Assembly (NCBI RefSeq): GCF_003946505.1
Contig: NZ_RHON01000005.1
Coordinates: 124,001 to 188,000 of the forward strand
Length of the DNA stretch: 64,000 nt
Direction: 5' to 3'
Origin: Companilactobacillus mishanensis
GTDB taxonomy: Bacteria; Bacillota; Bacilli; Lactobacillales; Lactobacillaceae
The position numbers and the translations under genes are program-made. Positions within the stretch are counted from its first letter, which is position 1. Each line of letters starts with the position of its first letter. Shown here in pieces: positions 53,756 to 60,504 of this stretch. Under the pieces are notes generated by a model. It did not search any database, was not told the origin of the DNA, and saw only the letters and a program-made list of their open reading frames with translations.

Positions 53756-54496
53756 CTAGACCAGAGCATGAATAGCACCATCGCGGTATTCATTAGCAGT
53801 TAATAAAACTGGCATGTTATCCATATCGATAATGGAAATACCCTTTTCTATTCCTGCTGGCTCCTTTGGAAAAATTATATTATCGTACATGGCACCCTGA
53901 CCGGCTACTTCTTTTACGACAGCAACCTTTGGTTGACCAGGATTCTGGGTATCTACATATTCAATGTCATCAGTAGCATCTCTGCCCATCAACATTTTCA
54001 ATTCTTCTCTTATTGGTTGTAAAAATTTATCAGCAGTTCTAAACACCATTTCACAGGTGTCACGGTTAAATTCAAAATTCTCTTTCAAAACGACGTCGAT
54101 CAAAATTACTACGTCATCTAAATCTGGAGTACCATCACGTCCAAACATGATTTTCTGATCTAAATAACCATCTGAAGACCCAAATTCATGTAACTGAACT
54201 CCAGTCTCATCAGCACCAGTCAAAATTACATTGACGCCTGTCAGTGTGTGAGTGAGCCCATATCCTAATTCTCCCAATACTTTGGTTGAGATAGGCATGA
54301 CATCCATAATGGTATTTATTTCAAAATGACAATCCCTTGGGTCTACCAATTTGATAGTCATTTCTTTAAGTCGATCATCCAAATCAAATAGTGCATGATC
54401 CGGTATCTCTAAACTATTTTTTGTAAGGTGATATTCTGTTCCAAACTTAACGCTTTGCATTGAAAATGCCTTGATGTTCAACGTATTTTTTTTCAT
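53756..54496 (-). CDS. prdD: PrdD, homologue of the N-terminal half of PrdA
   Basis: 246 residues that match PrdA from about residue 210 up to its cleavage site: VDPRDCHFEINTIMDVMPIS, GYGLTHTLTGVNVILTGADE, GVQLHEFGSSDGYLDQKIMF, and GQGAMYDNIIFPKEPAGIEK. It ends RDGAIHALV, exactly where PrdA reads LDGGIHALTC. The stop is directly followed by the ribosome binding site for prdE. AAGGAG precedes its own ATG. Function is unknown in the family; the pair may form a PrdA-like scaffold. Confidence 0.88.
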   Translation of the reverse strand: MKKNTLNIKAFSMQSVKFGTEYHLTKNSLEIPDHALFDLDDRLKEMTIKLVDPRDCHFEINTIMDVMPISTKVLGELGYGLTHTLTGVNVILTGADETGVQLHEFGSSDGYLDQKIMFGRDGTPDLDDVVILIDVVLKENFEFNRDTCEMVFRTADKFLQPIREELKMLMGRDATDDIEYVDTQNPGQPKVAVVKEVAGQGAMYDNIIFPKEPAGIEKGISIIDMDNMPVLLTANEYRDGAIHALV

Positions 54497-54521
54497 AGGA
54501 ATAGCTCCTTATAAATAATAA

Positions 54522-54545
54522 AGGAGGGCATACTTATGCCCTCCT
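54522..54545 (-). other. Strong intercistronic hairpin between prdB and prdD
   Basis: A perfect 11-bp stem AGGAGGGCATA/TATGCCCTCCT with a two-base loop, followed on the minus strand by an interrupted T-rich stretch (TTTATTATTTAT). It is the only strong hairpin inside the long operon. It may partly terminate, mark an RNA cut, or protect the prdCAB message, lowering prdDEF-sel expression relative to prdAB. Confidence 0.6.
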
Positions 54546-54558
54546 AAAATACCCAAAA

Positions 54559-55284
54559 TTAAATTTTGGCTAAATATTCATATGGTAAAGGTACGATCTT
54601 TCCAGGTGAATCAAGAACTTCAAACTGTTTCAACGTATCTTTAACTATTCCTGTTTGCATTTCGACGTTATTAGGTTCTCCGGCGTTAGCCCCCATTGGT
54701 ACACGAGGTGCAACGGCTCTTGGTGAACCATTTTGACGAACTACAGGAGGTAAAGCTGCTATTAAGATTGTAGGAATCCCAACGGATTCAATTGCTCTCT
54801 GCACGATCACGGCAGATCTATGACAAGTTCCTCAACCAGCTGTCATGATGACGCCGTCAACGTCTTCAGCTTTAAGTTTTTGTGCAATTTCTGGACCAGT
54901 ACTGTCAGTGAAGGCTTCGATGTCTCCACCACCACCCATGAATCCATATTCAATAGGTGCTAGTCCTCTAATAAATCCTGCATCCTTCAATTCACGTAAT
55001 CTATCAATTGGGAACATGCAGTTGATATCTTTATTAACATCACTGTTATCATATCCACCATGAGAAACCATCAATTCATCAGATGGTGTATCCCAAGGTA
55101 TCTCTCTATATGTTGTATCACCAGCCAAGTTAAAGCGTTTATCTGATTTCAGATGAACACCAGCAGCTGTGGCGATAGCAATATTCATTTCTTTTAATGG
55201 CTTTGTAACGGGAGCCCAGACAGGCTTCGGCGTAATTGGAACAAATATTTCTGACTGTAGGCCATCATATTTCTTTAAGGTCAT
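54559..55284 (-). CDS. prdB: D-proline reductase selenoprotein subunit PrdB (in-frame TGA = Sec)
   Basis: The 26-kDa catalytic subunit, 241 residues if the TGA at 54832-54834 is read as selenocysteine at residue 151. Before it the frame reads KAEDVDGVIMTAG, after it GTCHRSAVIVQRAIESVGI, so the motif is U-G-T-C. The frame continues without change and ends at the expected length for PrdB. A hairpin with GU in its loop begins 16 bases past the TGA. In the family this Sec reacts with the C-N bond of proline held by the pyruvoyl group of PrdA. The start overlaps the preceding gene's stop (TAATG). Confidence 0.96.
54798..54816 (-). promoter_or_regulatory. Candidate SECIS element in prdB
   Basis: On the minus strand, 15 bases after the TGA, TCTGC and GCAGA form a 5-bp stem with a nine-base loop CGTGATCGT. 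Bacterial SECIS hairpins sit about this far from UGA and present a GU in the loop to SelB. Confidence 0.55.
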
Positions 55285-55586
55285 TACTTTTCCTCTCTTT
55301 CCTTAGTGCGCTGTTTAATTTCTTCTCTATGTTCTTTATAATCTTTGAAAGCTTGCACATAATCTGGATTTGGGGTTTCGGATAATACTTCTGGGTAAGA
55401 CATTAAGAAACCAACTTCGTGCCCAACTTGTGGGTCGTGTTCACAGATCAACATTCGCTTAGGGACAGTTAAGGTTCCCAGACGACCTTTTAATTCGATC
55501 GTGACACCTGCATCGGTCACCTCCGAAATAACTCCTTCGTAGACTGACTCTGTTGATGCATAGTTTAGCTTATCGTATTCATCCAT
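55284..55586 (-). CDS. Small prd-operon protein, CBO2463/CBO2479-domain type
   Basis: A 100-residue protein, STESVYEGVISEVTDAGVTI then LKGRLGTLTVPKRMLICEHD, which looks like a small beta-barrel, followed by a charged helical tail (KDYKEHREEIKQRTKEREEK). A gene of this kind is found in clostridial prd operons near prdB and has no known function. Here it lies between prdA and prdB instead of after prdB, and is coupled to prdB by overlapping stop and start. Confidence 0.75.
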   Translation of the reverse strand: MDEYDKLNYASTESVYEGVISEVTDAGVTIELKGRLGTLTVPKRMLICEHDPQVGHEVGFLMSYPEVLSETPNPDYVQAFKDYKEHREEIKQRTKEREEK

Positions 55587-55605
55587 TCCTAATACCCTTC
55601 ATTCA

Positions 55606-57576
55606 TTATTCTTTTTCGTAAATTTCTAGTCTCTTCTTACTCTTAGGTAATGATTGCTCATTAGGTTCAACGTCAATCTTAACTCCATCATGTTCTTCAA
55701 TAACTTTGATGTTATTTTCTTTAACATTTGGATTCCATTTACGTTCTGGTTTGTCGATCTTGCCACCAGCCATCTTTGTTTCCAACATAGCTAATGCTCT
55801 GATTGCATCTTCAGGACATAATGTATTATTTTCGAAGATTTCGTTTTCGATACCTTGAGCAGATTTGTTATTATCAACCATTGCATCCATGTACTTGTTA
55901 CCAACAACAAGAGCACCTTGAACAGCAGAATAAGTCATACCAACAACTGGAACGCCTCTCTTACCGATTTCTTCAATATGTGATGCAAAGTCGATATGGT
56001 TGTTACCAAATCCTTCAGTTGTAACAATGGCACCATCAAGGTCCATTGCTTCAATTGTCATACCAAGTCTCTTAGATACGTAGAATTTCTCTGTGTTTGC
56101 TTGTGGAGATCCAACGAACAATACACCTACTAGATCGATGTCTTCATCGTCCATAGCTGCTTGTACCATTGGTTCACGCCAGTAATGACGTGATGTTTCC
56201 TTAGAAGCAGGTCCGATACATGTCAAGGCATGGATACCACCATCTAGAACTTCTAGAGGTGAAAGCATGATAGGCAAGTTACCAAGGTCAACGTTAGGTT
56301 TTGCACCCAATGTACCAACTGGTTCGATAGGCATGATCAAGTTATCATGCATAGCTCCTTGTCCCATGATTTCCTTAACAATAACAACACGTTTTTGATT
56401 TGGATGACGTTTTTGTTGAACTTCATCCTTCTTAACTACCAAGCTGTCATCGGCCTTCTTCAAGGCTTCTCTTATTTCTTGAACAATAACGTCAGCGGCT
56501 TTATGGGAAGCTAGAGGACCAACACGTTCCATGTTACGTCCGGCTTCAATTGTAACTTGAGCTTTAATGAGGATATCGCCCTTATCAGGTGATCCTGGAC
56601 GACCCCACATAATATTTTTGTTTAGTTCACCTTCTGAAGAACCGAATTCACCAATTTGAATTCCGTTTTCATCAGTACCTGTAAGCATAAAGACAGTTCC
56701 ATCAAGAACACGTGTAACACCTGTTCCGATTTCTCCTTCTTTTTTACATGCTATAGGTTGAACATCCATGATTGTTTCACTGTATTTGTCATAATCGTCT
56801 GGTGTAATAATTTCCAAAGCCATATCTTTTACGATTTTTTCAGTGTCAGCAGCTTCTTTACATAGATCTTTAGGTGTTCTAATAGTCAAAGTTGTGCCAT
56901 TGATCTCTGTCTTGTCGCCAAATACTACTTTGTCGATTTTGAAGTGATCACGTTCTAGTTCACGAACAACTTTTGTTTCAACTTCATCATCTGATGAAGC
57001 ATCACTGTCATCTGAACTAGTTGCATCATTGTTTGATGCAGCGTCAGCATTTTCTGTTGCATTTACTTGTGCAGCAACAGGAGCGGCTGTTTGGTCTTGA
57101 ACGGCAGTTGCTGTCATAGGAACTTCTAGATGAATTCCCTTACCTTCAGCAATGTCGATCTTGATTGAACCATTAGAAACTGAACTACTTGAAACTACTG
57201 GTGCTACAGTACTTTGTACTGGTTGATCAGTGTTTTCTACCGGAGTAGAAGCATCATCTGTGGAATCAGTTGCTGCATCGTCATCATCTGCATCTGAGTC
57301 ATCACTTGAATCGTCAGAAACTGATTGGATGTCATCAACGTTATCAGGTGTCAATGGAATCAAGGCATCTGTTGTTTCCTTTAATTTTGCTCCTAATACT
57401 TGTTCGATTGTTAGAACATTGTCTGGTAGTTCCAAAAGGCCAGAATCAACATAGTCATCAAATAATGAAGGATCTTCAAGATTTGGTGCTTCGATTGTAA
57501 TTCCGCCTTCTGCTCTACAGCATAGTACAGCAGGATCCTTTGCGTGATCCATGGCTGTTTCTTTTGTTATAGACAT
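55606..57576 (-). CDS. prdA: D-proline reductase proprotein PrdA (pyruvoyl subunit precursor)
   Basis: 656 residues. In the family PrdA cuts itself before a cysteine that becomes a pyruvoyl group, giving 45- and 23-kDa subunits. Here the site is GIHALT-CIGPASKE, with Cys453 encoded at 56218-56220; the C-terminal product would be 204 residues. Conserved blocks include GTGVTRVLDGTVFMLTGTDE, GIQIGEFGSSEGELNKNIMW and MGQGAMHDNLIMPIEPVGTL. Residues about 81-200 are a low-complexity insert rich in D, S, T and A. GGGAGG precedes the ATG. Acts with PrdB. Confidence 0.96.
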   Translation of the reverse strand: MSITKETAMDHAKDPAVLCCRAEGGITIEAPNLEDPSLFDDYVDSGLLELPDNVLTIEQVLGAKLKETTDALIPLTPDNVDDIQSVSDDSSDDSDADDDDAATDSTDDASTPVENTDQPVQSTVAPVVSSSSVSNGSIKIDIAEGKGIHLEVPMTATAVQDQTAAPVAAQVNATENADAASNNDATSSDDSDASSDDEVETKVVRELERDHFKIDKVVFGDKTEINGTTLTIRTPKDLCKEAADTEKIVKDMALEIITPDDYDKYSETIMDVQPIACKKEGEIGTGVTRVLDGTVFMLTGTDENGIQIGEFGSSEGELNKNIMWGRPGSPDKGDILIKAQVTIEAGRNMERVGPLASHKAADVIVQEIREALKKADDSLVVKKDEVQQKRHPNQKRVVIVKEIMGQGAMHDNLIMPIEPVGTLGAKPNVDLGNLPIMLSPLEVLDGGIHALTCIGPASKETSRHYWREPMVQAAMDDEDIDLVGVLFVGSPQANTEKFYVSKRLGMTIEAMDLDGAIVTTEGFGNNHIDFASHIEEIGKRGVPVVGMTYSAVQGALVVGNKYMDAMVDNNKSAQGIENEIFENNTLCPEDAIRALAMLETKMAGGKIDKPERKWNPNVKENNIKVIEEHDGVKIDVEPNEQSLPKSKKRLEIYEKE

Positions 57577-57597
57577 ATTGTCTACCTCCCTTGATTT

Positions 57598-58899
57598 CTA
57601 CTTAGATTGAAAATCTTCTGGAAGATGACGATATAATCTATGACCTGCTGCTCTTAAAACATGATCTGTTGAATGATAAACTGAAACTCCTACACGAGGA
57701 GCTATACCTGCGACGGTATTCGTTCAATCTTGACATGTTCCAGTTAAGATTGCTTCAGCTCCCTCTTTCTTCATACCAAGAACTGCTTCAGCCTGTCCGG
57801 GACAAATTCCCGGTAGACTACACCGATATCTTCCATTTACTAAAACCATCCGCTTGCAGCGACGAAAGGCAACAACTTCACTGCCCATCTTCTCAGCAAT
57901 TTCACGAAGACGTGGTTCTTGGCCACCACACTCACATTCAAGAAGACCAATCTTCTTATGTGCTTGTGGATAAGGCATTGCTACTAAGAAAGCTCCAGTT
58001 GTCTTTGTAACTGGTGTTTCTTCAGTTCCTGTTTTTCCTGTAAATGGTCCACCAACTGTAATGTCACCATGCGGGCTTATATAGCCACCTGCTGCATCGA
58101 TAAACTTCTTAGCTGGTAATCCAATAGGTACATTTTCGAAAACTGTTGAATGTTCTTTGATACGACCATCCAAAGTAATATCCTTGTCGATAAAAGGCTT
58201 TCTATCCTCAATTGCTTCTGTAATACGTTTGATTGTTTCAGTATTTTGAATAATTGCATTGGCTTTAATTGGTAGTTCACCAGGTTTAAGCACAATATCA
58301 AGTAGTTGACGAACGATAACTCTTTCATCACCTGCTGGATACATGTTTGTAAGTAACTTAACTTTGATGTTAGGTTCGTTCTTACATGCTTTACCTAATG
58401 CGAGAAGTGCTGCGTGGTGGATTTTCTTTGTAGCAATATATCCAACCTTCGCATCAGTGATCTCCATCATGTATTTCATACCTCTAACGATCTGGTTTGC
58501 ATAACGCTCTTCAACTTCAGTGTTGTGACAAAGTAAAGGTTCACACTCTGCTGCGTTAGCAATCAAATAACCGCCAGTGATTTTGTTTGATAATTTAACA
58601 TCTGTAGGGAAACCTGCACCACCAGCTCCGACGATTCCGGCATTTTTAATATCTGTCAAGTAATCATCGGAATCTGGAATATGTACATAATCATCCTTAT
58701 TTTGTTCTTCATCGGCATCAATATCGATGCTTTTATCATTTACTGAAATAACGGTACCGTTCAAACTTGCATGAATGTTTGCTCCCAAACCACTTGGTTC
58801 TGCAATTAGTTCACCTCTACGAACACGTTGGCCTTCCTCAACGATTGGTGTATCAGGGCCTCCAACATGTTGTTTTAGTAAATATCTGACTTTTTCCAT
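57598..58899 (-). CDS. prdC: PrdC, RnfC-like electron-transfer selenoprotein (in-frame TGA = Sec)
   Basis: 433 residues when the TGA at 57724-57726 is read as selenocysteine at residue 392; 41 more codons then follow to TAG. The motif is GTCQDU, a C-x-x-U redox pair. The N-terminal half is RnfC/NuoF-like (GADTPIV-like GGPDTPIVEEGQRVRRGELI, then NAGIVGAGGAGFPTDVKLSN). A cysteine cluster lies in LLECECGGQEPRLREIAEKM and FRRCKRMVLVNGRYRCSLPG. It is thought to pass electrons to PrdAB. The ATG at 58899 has GGGAGGAGGTG upstream and is preferred over the ATG at 58959. Confidence 0.93.
57685..57703 (-). promoter_or_regulatory. Candidate SECIS element in prdC
   Basis: On the minus strand, 20 bases after the TGA, AGCTCC and GGAGTT form six pairs (one G-T) with loop TCGTGTA, which carries GU. 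A smaller stem ATACC/GGTAT lies between it and the TGA. Confidence 0.55.
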
Positions 58900-58932
58900 T
58901 ATTTTCACCTCCTCCCGACTTTGATAGCGAAA

Positions 58933-58947
58933 TGCACACGTTTTCAT
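58933..58947 (-). promoter_or_regulatory. Candidate cre (CcpA) site in the prd leader
   Basis: On the minus strand ATGAAAACGTGTGCA matches the catabolite-response pattern WTGNAANCGNWNNCW in all but one fixed position. It lies just downstream of the likely transcription start, where CcpA binding would block transcription when sugar is plentiful. Confidence 0.45.
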
Positions 58948-58957
58948 TCGCATGTTC

Positions 58958-58988
58958 ATATTATCACATAAAATACTGTAAATTAAGT
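58958..58988 (-). promoter_or_regulatory. Candidate promoter of the prd-sel operon
   Basis: On the minus strand TGTGATAATAT gives an extended -10 (TG-T-GATAAT, -10 at 58960-58965). The -35 region (TTAATT or ACTTAA) is poor, so activation may be needed. The same TGTGATAATAT appears at the -10 of the divergent selC promoter. Confidence 0.5.
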
Positions 58989-59136
58989 GAGAATTAATGA
59001 TTTAATATAATTAATTTTCAGTTAATTATATGATTACCATGATATCAGTACTTATAGGATTTTCAGAAAAATATAATATTTTAAATTCAGGGAAAACCCC
59101 AAGAAATATTTAATAAATTTATGTAACCGTTTTAGA

Positions 59137-59164
59137 TTGACATATGTACACACTGTGATAATAT
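59137..59164 (+). promoter_or_regulatory. Promoter of selC
   Basis: A consensus TTGACA (59137-59142), a 16-base spacer and TAATAT (59159-59164). Transcription would start only a few bases before the mature tRNA. Confidence 0.65.
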
Positions 59165-59172
59165 TTTTAATT

Positions 59173-59269
59173 GGGAGTGGATAGGTTCTGGTGTTCCTTC
59201 TAGTCTTCAAAACTAGTATGAGGGGTTAGTAGCTTCTTGGGTGGGTTCGATTCCCACACATTCCCGCCA
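59173..59269 (+). tRNA. selC: tRNA-Sec (TCA)
   Basis: A 97-base tRNA. The anticodon stem CTAGT/ACTAG encloses loop CTTCAAA with anticodon TCA (59207-59209), which reads UGA. The T-arm is GTGGG-TTCGATT-CCCAC. The acceptor GGGAGTG pairs with CATTCCC (one G-T), with an eighth G-A position. The variable arm is long, the discriminator is G and CCA is encoded, all as in bacterial tRNA-Sec. The D-stem GGTTC/GTTCC contains two T-T mismatches, so its fold is a little irregular. It is divergent from prdC. Confidence 0.92.
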
Positions 59270-59279
59270 CGCATATAAA

Positions 59280-59299
59280 TTGAATTGTATACAATTCAA
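59280..59299. repeat. 20-bp perfect palindrome downstream of selC
   Basis: TTGAATTGTATACAATTCAA, 11 bases past the tRNA CCA. A second small stem TGTTGA/TCAACA follows at about 59309-59326, then the terminator. These may guide 3' processing of the tRNA precursor or bind a protein. Confidence 0.5.
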
Positions 59300-59325
59300 A
59301 CTAAAAACTGTTGATCGTTTTCAAC

Positions 59326-59365
59326 AAAAAAAGAGTCGCATTTTAAAAAATGCGGCTCTTTTTTT
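59326..59365. terminator. Bidirectional terminator between selC and alr
   Basis: AAAAAGAGTCGCATTTT and AAAATGCGGCTCTTTTT pair (one mismatch or G-T) with T-runs on both strands. It ends selC (plus) and alr (minus) and marks the right edge of the selenium island. Confidence 0.85.
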
Positions 59366-59392
59366 CATTTTCCTTGTTAAAGTTTTCACAAA

Positions 59393-60502
59393 TTAATGAT
59401 AAAACCTTGGAAGCCTTTCAGAAAGGCAACAGAGTATCTCGTAATTGATTGTATTGGCATATTTTGCCACGTCAGTAGTCGTAATTTCATCATTACCATC
59501 CCTACCAATCAAAGTTACTTTTTGGCCTACAGGTAGCTTGTGTGGAAGTTTTACCATAAATTGATCCATACATACTCTACCAACTATAGGACAACGAACT
59601 CCATCAATCAAAACATCTGCTCCTTGCATCCTACGGAGCCATCCGTCAGCGTAACCCATTGGAACTGTTCCGATCCATTCATCGCCACTTGTTGTATATG
59701 TGGCACCATATCCGATACTTTCGCCAGCTGGAACCTCTTTTACAAATACTAGCTCTGAATGCAAGCTCAAGACTGGTTCTAGCTTATATGGAGTCTCTGG
59801 AATATCTGTCTGTGATGGGTTCAGTCCATACAATGCGATACCATATCTGACCATATTGATGGCTAAGTCACGGTGCCACAAGGCAGTAGCTGAGTTAGCA
59901 CAATGAACATACTTGAATTCTACCGGCAGATCAGCTTTGATTTCATTGAATCGTTTTACTTGTTTCTCAAAATATTTTTTATCGGGATTATCTGCTGTTG
60001 AAAAGTGCGTAAATAGTCCTTCAGGTATAAATGATTCTGGATGATCTCTTAAAAAGTCACATGCTTCAACCAAATCATCATGATTGCGGAATCCAATTCT
60101 TCCCATCCCACTGTCGACGCCGATATGGACTTTAAGTTGATAGATGTTTTGACTAACAACATTTTTAAGCCATTCAAGTGATCCAACTGTCAGTGAAATA
60201 TCTGCTTTATTAGCTACTTCAGCATATTTCTCAGGAGTTATACCTAACACCAAAATTGGTGCTACGATCCCAGAATCACGGATTTCCAATCCTTCATCTA
60301 ATGTTGCAACACAAAGTCCAGATGCACCATTTTCAATTTCTGCTTTGGCAACTTGAAGCAGACCGTGGCCGTAAGCATTTGCTTTAACAACCGCAAATAC
60401 AGCCGTTCCTTTTGGAACAGAGTTTATTTCATTTCGCAAATTTGTCCTCAAATTTGTCATGTTGATATCAACCGTTGCGGGTCTATGTAGTGATGGTCTC
60501 AT
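59393..60502 (-). CDS. alr: Alanine racemase
   Basis: A PLP enzyme that makes D-alanine for peptidoglycan and teichoic acids. The PLP lysine is in FAVVKANAYGHGLLQVA (about residue 40), the other active-site tyrosine region in YGATYTTSGDEWIGTVPMGY, and VCMDQFMVKLP is conserved. About 369 residues. The ATG at 60502 has GGAGG at good spacing; the ATG two codons earlier overlaps the acpS stop. Confidence 0.95.
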   Translation of the reverse strand: MRPSLHRPATVDINMTNLRTNLRNEINSVPKGTAVFAVVKANAYGHGLLQVAKAEIENGASGLCVATLDEGLEIRDSGIVAPILVLGITPEKYAEVANKADISLTVGSLEWLKNVVSQNIYQLKVHIGVDSGMGRIGFRNHDDLVEACDFLRDHPESFIPEGLFTHFSTADNPDKKYFEKQVKRFNEIKADLPVEFKYVHCANSATALWHRDLAINMVRYGIALYGLNPSQTDIPETPYKLEPVLSLHSELVFVKEVPAGESIGYGATYTTSGDEWIGTVPMGYADGWLRRMQGADVLIDGVRCPIVGRVCMDQFMVKLPHKLPVGQKVTLIGRDGNDEITTTDVAKYANTINYEILCCLSERLPRFYH

Positions 60503-60504
60503 TT

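Noticed and set aside
53264..54496. prdD-prdE as a broken second prdA
   Set aside because: The junction has a clean stop, a strong AGGAGGG site and a new ATG; prdA itself is complete, and the same pair is standard in prd operons.
54559..54810. A separate 83-residue protein starting at GTG 54808-54810
   Set aside because: It is the C-terminal part of PrdB after the Sec codon; same frame, no ribosome binding site of its own, and the joined length fits PrdB.
57598..57726. prdC as a pseudogene truncated by a stop codon
   Set aside because: The stop is TGA in a C-x-x-U motif, a SECIS-like hairpin follows, all Sec genes are present, and the frame stays open to TAG just before prdA.
57669..58010. 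113-residue plus-strand frame
   Set aside because: Antisense to prdC; composition is that of reversed coding DNA.
44861..59365. Integrase, IS element or attachment repeats at the edges of the selenium island
   Set aside because: None seen; both edges are simple bidirectional terminators, so transfer, if it happened, left no mobile-element mark here.
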